From NCBI GenBank assembly GCA_002344795.1, contig DDUM01000090.1, positions 33,520 to 51,079 of the forward strand: DNA of 17,560 nucleotides, in the 5' to 3' direction. Made by a program: the position numbers and the translations under genes. A model generated the notes under the pieces. The model did no database searches. It had not been told where the DNA came from and worked only from the letters and a program-made list of their open reading frames with translations. The number at the start of each line of letters is the position of its first letter. The stretch's first letter is position 1. Source of the DNA: Flammeovirgaceae bacterium UBA2338 (GTDB lineage: Bacteria; Bacteroidota; Bacteroidia; Cytophagales; Cyclobacteriaceae). Positions 1 to 6,585 of the stretch are shown in pieces.

Positions 1-771
1 GACGAGGCCGACCGCATGCTCGACATGGGTTTCTATGATGACCTTATTAAGATTGTAAGCCACCTGCCCAAGAAAAGACAAACGTTAATGTTCTCAGCGA
101 CTATGCCACCGCGCATCAGAACATTGGCCAACAAAATTTTAATTGAGCCCGAACAAATTTCTATTTCCATTTCCAAACCAGCGGAAGGCATATTGCAGCA
201 AGCCTACATGGTGCACGACAGCCAAAAAGTAGAGTTGCTTACCTATCTGCTTAAGCACGACAGTTATAACAGCATTATCATTTTTGCTTCTACCAAAGAC
301 AACGTAAAAAAACTGGAGACGGTATTGAAGAGAAATGGAGTTGCAGTGAAAGCCTTTCATTCCGATCTCGATCAGCAGGAGCGCGAGCACATCATGCGTG
401 AGTTCAAGAGTAAAAAGATATCTACCATTATTGGTACCGACATTTTATCCCGCGGTATTGATGTGGATGGCATTGATCTGGTAGTCAACTTCGATGCACC
501 GCCCGATCCGGAAGACTACATCCACCGCATTGGCCGTACCGCACGCGCTACCAAGACAGGTACTGCAATTACGTTTATCAATGACAAAGACCAGCAGAAA
601 TTTGGCAGCATTGAAAAGATGATTGGTAGGGAGATACCTAAGGAAGTCCCACCGATGGATTTGGGTGAAACGCCAACATACAATCCGAATGCGAAGAGAA
701 AACCAGCCTTCTCCGGCCGCAGACCACCCTTCAGAAACCAAAAGGGCAGAAGACCACCTAAGAAGAAGTAG
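1..771 (+). CDS. DEAD-box ATP-dependent RNA helicase, 3' part (RhlE-like)
   Basis: The frame is open from base 1, and the first four codons are the Walker B motif Asp-Glu-Ala-Asp, so the window cuts the gene inside helicase domain 1; Q motif, Walker A and motif Ib lie upstream. Visible in order: DEAD (1-12), motif III SAT (94-102), then the second RecA domain with an IIFASTKDN segment, a FHSDLDQQERE segment, motif V (TDILSRGIDVDGID) and motif VI (YIHRIGRTAR). The last ~25 residues are a Lys/Arg/Pro-rich tail ending in a run of lysines, as in RhlE-like helicases, where such tails help bind RNA. Expected role: ATP-driven RNA duplex unwinding in ribosome assembly or RNA decay in the cytoplasm. 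The family call is secure; the RhlE subgroup rests on the tail and the short core. Codon use is moderately GC-rich compared with the genes at 3.5-12.2 kb. Confidence 0.95.
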   Translation, partial: DEADRMLDMGFYDDLIKIVSHLPKKRQTLMFSATMPPRIRTLANKILIEPEQISISISKPAEGILQQAYMVHDSQKVELLTYLLKHDSYNSIIIFASTKDNVKKLETVLKRNGVAVKAFHSDLDQQEREHIMREFKSKKISTIIGTDILSRGIDVDGIDLVVNFDAPPDPEDYIHRIGRTARATKTGTAITFINDKDQQKFGSIEKMIGREIPKEVPPMDLGETPTYNPNAKRKPAFSGRRPPFRNQKGRRPPKKK

Positions 772-807
772 GGGGTAGGTAAACCCTTCCTCATTCCCCG
801 CCCCATC

Positions 808-859
808 TTCCAGATTCTAGCATCCAGCCCCCTATAGAGTCCTAAAACCTCAAACCACT
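808..859. repeat. Degenerate heptamer array in the helicase-kinase gap
   Basis: Within the 165-bp gap 772-936, units with a 7-nt period follow one another: TTCCAGA, TTCTAGC, ATCCAGC (808-828), then GTCCTAA, AACCTCA, AACCACT (839-859). The word ATCCAGC recurs in the arrays near 2.95, 16.27 and 17.52 kb. No convincing terminator or promoter is visible in the rest of the gap. Confidence 0.6.
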
Positions 860-936
860 TAATTAAAGGAGTCTTCACACCCACGATTTATAAAATCTTT
901 AATATTTCCTAATTTGCAAAGGGCTTAATCTACTTT

Positions 937-2835
937 GTGAAACGACTTTGGCGTTCCATATCTTATAATGGTGTTGCAAATATTGAGGATCCAGTTGAAC
1001 TGCAATCCTTAGTGATCACTAACCGCACAAGTTTCCTGGCTTTAATCCTGGTTATCCTGGTGGGTTTATTTCTAGGATTCCGACAGTGGAACGCGGAGCC
1101 GATCTATGTGATCTCTTTTTCAGTGCTCTTTGCTGCCATCTTGGGCCTTGTCAGGATGCAGTACTTCTCAACAGCACGACTGCTTTTGTGCTTAATTGTG
1201 CCCGTGATCGTGGTTGGAATGTCCGTGATTTCCAAAAAGATCCCTGGCGAAGAAATCACCGAGTCAGAGTTTTTTGATTACCGATTCGTGCTCATCGCCA
1301 CATCCATTGTTCCACCGCTTATTTTTGGGTACTCTCGTTTTGTCCTGCTCGGAGCGTGCCTATTGGTGTACCTGCTGGCTTTTATTCTATTCGACCCCAT
1401 TCACAATTATTTCAATGTGGGCTACTATCAGATTGAACATGTGTTGCCTTCTTATCAAATGTCGCAGTGGATATCCACCATCATGTTTTGCACCCTTACT
1501 GCTGGTGTACTGGTGTTGAGAAAAACTACAGACGAAATCCAAAGAAAAAACACACGACTCATTAAGTCCATGCACGAATCAAATGCATTACTGGAAGAGC
1601 GTACCAAAGAGTTGGAAAAAGCACATCAACGCATTCAACATCAAAATGAAGAACTCAATAAAGTCAACAGCAGATTAACGGAAAAAGTAAACTTGGCCAA
1701 TAGCGATCTCGCAAAAACTAATGATGAATTAGTGAAACACAATAGTGAGCTACAGCAATATTCGTATATCGTGTCACACAATCTCCGTAGCCCGGTTGCA
1801 AGCTTATTGGGATTGGTCAATCTGGTGAAGCATGAGGAGTTGATTTGGAATCACCCCGTCTTTGAGCATATAAGAAAGGCATCAAAATCCCTGGACGACA
1901 CGGTAAGTGACCTCGGTATGATCGTGGATGTGCGCAACGATATTTATAAGATCAGACAGTTTGTAAATGTAAACGAACTGCTCACCGAGGTAATCACCCC
2001 TTTTCAAAAGGAGATACAGGAATTTAACATTGAGTTTTCTTATGATATCCAATGCGAAGAGTTGTACACCATAAAGCCGATGCTCACCAGCATAGTGTAC
2101 AATTTATTGAGTAATAGTATAAAATACCGATCAAAAGATCGGGTGCCGCATATACACATTAGAACTGCCGAAGTAGACGGAAACTTTCAAATGGTAGTAA
2201 AAGACAATGGCATTGGCTTAAATGTGGAAGCCAACAAGCAAAATATTTTTAAGTTGTACAAGCGCTTCAACACGCACACCCAAGGCAAAGGGATTGGATT
2301 GTATTTGGTAAACCTACAAGTCAACTCGTTAGGTGGATCAATAGATGTTTGTGGTGAGGTAGATGTCTATACCGAGTTCATTGTTACTTTGCCACCTGCT
2401 GATTCAGTACAACATCAATCGATCTGGGAGGAAACCTACGCGGAAATCTTTTTTGATGCGCACTTGAGTCTTATTGGATTGAATTGGAAATCAGCCGTCA
2501 CCAGTGAGGAGTTGAGAGGCACCTTGCAAAGGAGTGCGGAGTGCATGCGTGAGTACAATGCCACACATTGGCTGATGGACATTAGGGATAGAGGCAATAT
2601 CAGTGACGAGGATCAACTGTGGCTACTTGATTCTTTCCTTCCTACTATCTTTAAACTGGGGCTCAAGCGCCTTGCGCTGGTTTATCAAGACGAATTACAT
2701 CCCGATACACTGCGATTCTATAAGAAGAACTCCGAGGTTCTTGAGAAATACGATATTCAGATTTTCTTCACCCGTTCTGCACAGGAAGCATACAAGTGGC
2801 TACAGAAGCAAAAGTTCGTGTTGTCCACGAAATAA
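937..2835 (+). CDS. Membrane sensor histidine kinase with C-terminal STAS-like domain
   Basis: The 632-residue protein begins at a GTG codon; the nearest purine-rich stretch (AAAGGG) lies 13 nt upstream, so the start is only moderately sure. Residues ~30-195 hold about six hydrophobic segments with no large extracytoplasmic domain. A long charged coiled coil follows (~198-272), then the dimerisation/phosphoacceptor region (SYIVSHNLRSP, His281). The ATPase domain shows an N box (YNLLSNSIKYRS, ~388-399), G1 (DNGIGL, 423-428) and G2 (GKGIGLYLV, 450-458). After the kinase core, residues ~500-625 form a separate alpha/beta domain (WLMDIRDRG; LGLKRLALVYQ; YDIQIFFTRSAQEAYKWL) resembling the SpoIIAA/STAS-like domains common in Bacteroidota. 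No receiver domain and no adjacent response regulator is present, so it is an orphan kinase here. Likely role: autophosphorylation in response to a membrane or intracellular cue; signal and partner unknown. Confidence 0.93.
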   Translation: MKRLWRSISYNGVANIEDPVELQSLVITNRTSFLALILVILVGLFLGFRQWNAEPIYVISFSVLFAAILGLVRMQYFSTARLLLCLIVPVIVVGMSVISKKIPGEEITESEFFDYRFVLIATSIVPPLIFGYSRFVLLGACLLVYLLAFILFDPIHNYFNVGYYQIEHVLPSYQMSQWISTIMFCTLTAGVLVLRKTTDEIQRKNTRLIKSMHESNALLEERTKELEKAHQRIQHQNEELNKVNSRLTEKVNLANSDLAKTNDELVKHNSELQQYSYIVSHNLRSPVASLLGLVNLVKHEELIWNHPVFEHIRKASKSLDDTVSDLGMIVDVRNDIYKIRQFVNVNELLTEVITPFQKEIQEFNIEFSYDIQCEELYTIKPMLTSIVYNLLSNSIKYRSKDRVPHIHIRTAEVDGNFQMVVKDNGIGLNVEANKQNIFKLYKRFNTHTQGKGIGLYLVNLQVNSLGGSIDVCGEVDVYTEFIVTLPPADSVQHQSIWEETYAEIFFDAHLSLIGLNWKSAVTSEELRGTLQRSAECMREYNATHWLMDIRDRGNISDEDQLWLLDSFLPTIFKLGLKRLALVYQDELHPDTLRFYKKNSEVLEKYDIQIFFTRSAQEAYKWLQKQKFVLSTK

Positions 2836-2900
2836 GAACTTGAGGCAAATGCAGCAATCCCCTATTCGGTAGGTTGGTAATCAATAGGTCAGTTATTGAT

Positions 2901-3005
2901 GATCAGTAATCAGTAGTCCGTCATTGCGCCTGCCCCATCCTCCAGTATCCAGCATCTAGAATCCAACCTCCACCTTAAAATCTTAATACCTGAAACCTAA
3001 AACTA
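2901..3005. repeat. Heptamer arrays between convergent genes
   Basis: The 270-bp region 2836-3105 lies between the plus-strand kinase and the minus-strand small ORF. It carries three runs in strict 7-nt register. Run 1 is GATCAGT, AATCAGT, AGTCCGT (2901-2921). Run 2 is CTCCAGT, ATCCAGC, ATCTAGA, ATCCAAC, CTCCACC (2940-2974). Run 3 is AATACCT, GAAACCT, AAAACTA (2985-3005). Units differ at one to three positions but keep phase. The period is seen directly; membership of one family with the arrays at 0.8, 16.3 and 17.5 kb is inferred from shared words. Confidence 0.65.
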
Positions 3006-3011
3006 TACTGG

Positions 3012-3031
3012 CATGGTACTTCCGTACCATG
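3012..3031. terminator. Perfect 8-bp hairpin with TTCC loop
   Basis: Arms CATGGTAC (3012-3019) and GTACCATG (3024-3031) pair perfectly around the tetraloop TTCC. It sits between convergent genes and could end transcription from either side, but neither flank has a T-tract. The core TACTTCCGT and an upstream ATACTGGC recur near 16,210-16,231 before another heptamer array, so it may belong to a repeat element and not be a terminator. Confidence 0.4.
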
Positions 3032-3105
3032 ATTCCTGATCTCCTTTTATTGATGTGATATGGAGGCAATGAGTCCAAATATCAGGATGGAAAAGTAATA
3101 TCCTT

Positions 3106-3498
3106 TCAATGATTTGTATTTGGACATTCCAAAGGCTGATGGTGAATCGAATCATTCCAGATCCTACTGCATCCCATAAAGCGACAAAATAGGCTTGTGA
3201 TAGTTTTTGTTGCGCAATGAATTTGTTCAGTGATACTAATTGTTTTTAATTCAGAGAATAATCGAAGGGGGAGAAGGTTATAATGAACAAAATGAAAAAG
3301 TTTCCTAAAAGACTCAAAATTGATCAATAAACGATGGTATGTGTACACCAGGTTGGAAGACCTGGACTCACTAAAAGTTGCTACTTCTGCTTTTTGGAAA
3401 TGATAATGTTCACAATAATTGCAGGAATTTGCGATTCCTGCATTAACAGCTGGTGCCATTATTATTAATATAAGAAGTGATGTGAAAGTATTTTTCAT
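3106..3498 (-). CDS. Doubtful small secreted ORF with CxxC
   Basis: I do not recognise this 130-residue ORF. Residues 1-20 form a credible signal peptide (basic start, hydrophobic core, cleavage after VNA), followed by a Cys pair (NSCNYCEHYH). The start lies 18 nt after the hydrolase stop codon on the same strand, which would fit a shared transcript. After about residue 55 the sequence looks less protein-like (rich in Phe, Leu, His, Cys). A different minus-strand frame stays open from ~3245 to ~3005, so a frameshifted or decayed gene is possible. The signal-peptide region is the only part I would defend. No function is proposed. Confidence 0.4.
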   Translation of the reverse strand: MKNTFTSLLILIIMAPAVNAGIANSCNYCEHYHFQKAEVATFSESRSSNLVYTYHRLLINFESFRKLFHFVHYNLLPLRLFSELKTISITEQIHCATKTITSLFCRFMGCSRIWNDSIHHQPLECPNTNH

Positions 3499-3516
3499 GG
3501 AATTATTGTTCGTTTG

Positions 3517-4377
3517 TCATAATTTTGAAATCAGCAACATAATATTTTCAATGACCAGTTGAGGTTCTTGAATTTGAATATAATGACCAGATTTTGTAGT
3601 TGTGATATGAGTAAAATCACTTACTCCTTCTTTTAAATTCTCGTGAGAATTATACCAACGTTGTTTACTTTCTGCATCGTGCTGAGCATCAACAAGCATA
3701 CTTGTTAGAACAACTACAGGCACATCTGGCAAACTAGGAAGACTTTGCATGTATTGAGTATTTTCAATCAGCTCCTTGGCTTCCAAAGTGCCACCAAAGT
3801 TTGTTCCATGTGTGTCTTTGAAGTTCTTGTAAATCATGTCCTCTTCAGGTTGAGTTAGGTTGTTGAACAATTCATGTGAAGTATCAACAAACAACAAAGC
3901 AGCCGTTTTTGAAGGATACTTAATGGCAAAATCCCTGATGATCATTCCACCTAATGAATGGCCAACAAGAATCACTTTTCTATTATTTGCGAATTGATCA
4001 ATGACCAAATTAAGTTCAGTGCTTAGGCGGTCTATGCCGCGTAGACCTGTACTCTCACCTGAGCCCCCGTATCCTGCACGATCATATAGTAAGACATCCG
4101 CTGAGTTTGATATTTTGCCGGTAATATCCTTAACATTCCAAACCCCGTGGTCATCTCCCAAGCCACTTTCAAAGACCACGAGATAGTTTGATCCGTTGGA
4201 ATAGGAGAAAGATTTTAAATTGTGTGTGCCTACGTCAACGAATATTTCATTAAATGAAATTGATGGACCAATTGTTTCCTTAGAACAACCTGAAAAGGAA
4301 ATAGTCATGACTATTAGAATGAGAGCTACTACAATGCTCATAGTTACCCACAGAGAAATACGTTCGATGATTTTCAT
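3517..4377 (-). CDS. Alpha/beta-hydrolase fold lipoprotein
   Basis: This 286-residue protein has a hydrophobic N-terminus (~10-29) ending in FSGC, so Cys31 may be lipidated; simple membrane anchoring is the alternative. The alpha/beta-hydrolase fold is clear: oxyanion-hole region FESGLGDDHGVW (69-80), strand and loop LLYDRAGYGGSG (96-107), nucleophile elbow VGHSLGG (Ser141), and a C-terminal catalytic His in KSGHYIQ (His265). The acid is probably the Asp near 230 (SMLVD). The family covers esterases, lipases, lactonases and haloperoxidases, and the substrate cannot be read from sequence. It lies 136 bp downstream of the LytTR regulator on the same strand, so it may be read from that operon, though a small hairpin lies between. 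As an envelope enzyme beside an outer-membrane uptake operon it might process a ligand or its ester; that is inference. Confidence 0.9.
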   Translation of the reverse strand: MKIIERISLWVTMSIVVALILIVMTISFSGCSKETIGPSISFNEIFVDVGTHNLKSFSYSNGSNYLVVFESGLGDDHGVWNVKDITGKISNSADVLLYDRAGYGGSGESTGLRGIDRLSTELNLVIDQFANNRKVILVGHSLGGMIIRDFAIKYPSKTAALLFVDTSHELFNNLTQPEEDMIYKNFKDTHGTNFGGTLEAKELIENTQYMQSLPSLPDVPVVVLTSMLVDAQHDAESKQRWYNSHENLKEGVSDFTHITTTKSGHYIQIQEPQLVIENIMLLISKL

Positions 4378-4491
4378 TTCTACTAAATGTTTTGGCTTAT
4401 CAATTCCAAAACAAATTATTAACAGGGGTATTAGAAAATTTGATTGATGACTGGCTGTATTATATTGATATTATGCAGATCATTGGGAGAT

Positions 4492-4510
4492 AGGTCATAG
4501 TAATTGACCT
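4492..4510 (-). terminator. Small hairpin just after the LytTR stop codon
   Basis: Arms AGGTCA (4492-4497) and TGACCT (4505-4510) are perfectly complementary with a 7-nt loop. It begins 3 nt beyond the regulator's stop codon. No T-tract follows on the minus strand, so it may be a weak terminator, an RNA-processing or stability element, or chance. Confidence 0.3.
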
Positions 4511-4513
4511 TGA

Positions 4514-5248
4514 CTACTTTTTCAATATTTTATCTTCTGTCAAGGATTTTATTACTTCATCTTTGAAGCTTCTTGCTATCTGGATTTTGGTGTTTCCCAG
4601 AACGACCTGGTTGCCAGAGATAGCCACCACTTTAGATTTTGAAACTATGTATGACTTGTGAATCTGAATAAACTTGTTAGAAGGAAGTATCTCTATTATT
4701 TTTTTAAGTGGTACGAGAATTAAATGAGACTCTTTCTCACAATGGATACGAATGTAATTTTGCATGGACTCAACATATAAAATATCATCAAGCCTTACCC
4801 TAGCCAATTGTTTCTCAGTTTTTACAAAAATAAATTCATCATCTTCCTTTTCTAGTGACTTTAATGATGTGGATTTTGGTATATTTTCCTTAGTTATTTG
4901 CTTATAAGCCTTGTTGGAAGCTTGAAGAAAACGTTCAAGCGATATCGGTTTAATCAGATAATCAACCACGTCAAAAGCAAAGCTCTCAACAGCATACTCA
5001 GAATATGCCGTAGTGAATATTATTTTTGGTGTTGTATTTAGAGATTTTAAGAAGTCGATGCCTGAAATCATAGGCATTTCAATATCTAAAAATAGCAAAT
5101 CTATTTTCTCGTTATTTAATATGGTGTTTACTTCCATAGCGTTCTTGCAAACACCTTTTAGGGATAGAAATTCTATTTCATTGACATATTTTTCTAGCCC
5201 CTTACGTGCCAAGGCTTCATCATCTACAATCACACAGTTTATTTTCAT
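4514..5248 (-). CDS. LytTR-family response regulator
   Basis: This 244-residue protein has two standard domains. The receiver (1-~118) has the acidic pocket VDDE (Asp9, Asp10), phosphoacceptor Asp55 in LFLDIEMP, Thr79/Thr80 in IIFTTAY and Lys100 in LIKPIS, so all residues needed for phosphorylation are present. The LytTR DNA-binding domain (~136-238) shows the typical FIFVKTEKQLARVRLDDILY start, then NYIRIH, KFIQIHKSYIVS and a final NTKIQIARSFKDEV. LytTR proteins usually bind direct repeats of about 9 bp near promoters. The start overlaps the kinase stop by 4 bp (ATGA), indicating translational coupling and a cognate pair. Likely targets, by position, are the divergent receptor operon at 6586 and its own operon; this is inferred. 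Confidence 0.95.
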   Translation of the reverse strand: MKINCVIVDDEALARKGLEKYVNEIEFLSLKGVCKNAMEVNTILNNEKIDLLFLDIEMPMISGIDFLKSLNTTPKIIFTTAYSEYAVESFAFDVVDYLIKPISLERFLQASNKAYKQITKENIPKSTSLKSLEKEDDEFIFVKTEKQLARVRLDDILYVESMQNYIRIHCEKESHLILVPLKKIIEILPSNKFIQIHKSYIVSKSKVVAISGNQVVLGNTKIQIARSFKDEVIKSLTEDKILKK

Positions 5249-6345
5249 GCAAGGTGTAATTTCAACTTTACAGTATAAGTGTTATTTTCGTTTGATAGAC
5301 TAAGATCATAATTGTCTGCATACAGAATTTTCAGTCTCCTCTTTACATTTTCTAGGCCTATTCCTCCATCCTCTTTTTTTTGCTTGTTTATCATTTCATG
5401 ATTGATTGTATTTCTAACTTGAAAATCCAAAACTCCATTGGATATATGGATTCTTGCATCCAATTTATTTTTTTCTTTTTCGGAGTATAGACTCATGAAT
5501 TTAAACGCATTTTCCAGGAAAGGAGTAAATAGGAGGGGTGCAATAGTAAGACTCCTTAAGCTCTCTGAGTCAGCGTCAGGTAATTCAATATCAAAATAAG
5601 CGTCTTCCCCCTTTCTAATTTCTTCCAACTTAATATAATTAATAACATACTCAAGTTCTTTGGATAATGGAATAAATTCTTCATTGCATTCATACAGTTG
5701 ATATCTTAGTAATCCAGAAAACTTTAAAAGGATATCTTTTGCCACGTTATCGTTATAGCCAATGAGGTGATAAATACTATTGATCCCATTGAACAAAAAA
5801 TGCGGATTAATCTGTGCTTTTAGTAGTTCTAACTCTGCAGATAATTTATCTTGTATTAATTGATTTTTGAAACGCTCATTTTGTATCCAATCAAAGGGTA
5901 ATCTATATAAGAATGCAGCTCCCCAATACAAAACATTGATAAATGAAAAAAGCAACAACAATGCAGCGGCTTCAAGTATAATGGTTTGAGTTGTTGGAAT
6001 TATGTCAGTTATGCCAGTGGTGTCTATTTGGGATAGGTAAATTAGGTCAAAAATACATTCTACAGTGGAGAGACAAACAATCCAAAAAACAGATTTCGCC
6101 CAAAACCCTTTGTTGTCCTTATTGTGTAAATAACGAGGGATTAAGTGGTAGGCATTTAAATAGAAAAGAATCGCGTTGAATACCATTCCATAGGCAGTAG
6201 GTACAAGCAATGTACCTTCAGATTGAGTGAATGGGCCTAGCTCTAAGTTTATGAAGGGCGCATTAATGATATACAATATTGAGAACCACACTATGGCGTG
6301 CAGGCTAACTTTAATCCAGGAGAATTGATCTCTTGTAGTATTCAT
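5245..6345 (-). CDS. LytS/YehU-type sensor histidine kinase
   Basis: This 366-residue protein has four predicted membrane helices in residues ~10-147 (around 12-28, 46-68, 85-105, 121-147) and only short loops, so there is no large sensor domain. A short helical linker follows, then the His_kinase (PF06580-type) core with phosphoacceptor His182 in LKAQINPHFLFNGINS, and an HATPase domain with N box TPFLENAFKF (274-283) and glycine box GGIGLENVKRRL (327-338). This layout is typical of Bacteroidota kinases paired with LytTR regulators; the partner is the next gene, with a 4-bp overlap. With so little extracellular sequence it may sense a membrane state, or a neighbouring protein such as the receptor encoded across the divergent promoter. 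That last point is inference. Confidence 0.95.
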   Translation of the reverse strand: MNTTRDQFSWIKVSLHAIVWFSILYIINAPFINLELGPFTQSEGTLLVPTAYGMVFNAILFYLNAYHLIPRYLHNKDNKGFWAKSVFWIVCLSTVECIFDLIYLSQIDTTGITDIIPTTQTIILEAAALLLLFSFINVLYWGAAFLYRLPFDWIQNERFKNQLIQDKLSAELELLKAQINPHFLFNGINSIYHLIGYNDNVAKDILLKFSGLLRYQLYECNEEFIPLSKELEYVINYIKLEEIRKGEDAYFDIELPDADSESLRSLTIAPLLFTPFLENAFKFMSLYSEKEKNKLDARIHISNGVLDFQVRNTINHEMINKQKKEDGGIGLENVKRRLKILYADNYDLSLSNENNTYTVKLKLHLA

Positions 6346-6585
6346 CGATATATAAAGTTCTCGGATAAGTTAGTCATGACCAAATAATTTTTATTTCAAC
6401 TTCAAGATTCTTGATAACCTGTAAGGTTTTAAGGACAAAATGCCATAAATGTTGATTTATGATTTTCATCAACATCCAACTGCACCACGTCAATTAGATT
6501 ATTTATCTACCTCATTTCATTTGTTTATTCGCAATATCATTTACGAAATGTTATAAGTGAAGTATAATATTTATTAATTAATGAA
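6346..6585. promoter_or_regulatory. Divergent promoter region with overlapping inverted repeats
   Basis: This 240-bp A/T-rich gap separates the kinase operon (minus) from the receptor operon (plus) and must hold both promoters. Several symmetric sites are visible. CATAAAT (6444-6450) pairs with ATTTATG (6455-6461). ATGTTGAT (6449-6456) pairs with ATCAACAT (6468-6475) and overlaps the first. AACCT/AGGTT flank GTA around 6416-6428. CATTT-ACG-AAATG lies at 6538-6550. A TTTACG (6540-6545) is followed 17 nt later by TATAAT (6563-6568), 17 nt before the receptor start. I found no clean Bacteroidota -33/-7 (TTTG / TAnnTTTG) pair. The overlapping repeats are the best operator candidates; who binds them is not shown by the sequence. 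Confidence 0.5.

Noticed and set aside
516..884. Minus-strand open frame of 122 codons over the helicase 3' end
   Set aside because: Antisense to a secure DEAD-box gene including its motif VI, and it runs into the heptamer array.
6540..6568. Sigma70-type promoter TTTACG-N17-TATAAT before receptor 1
   Set aside because: Spacing fits the enterobacterial pattern, but the Bacteroidota primary sigma factor uses a different consensus and the region is so A/T-rich that a TATAAT is expected; kept only as a note in the regulatory entry.
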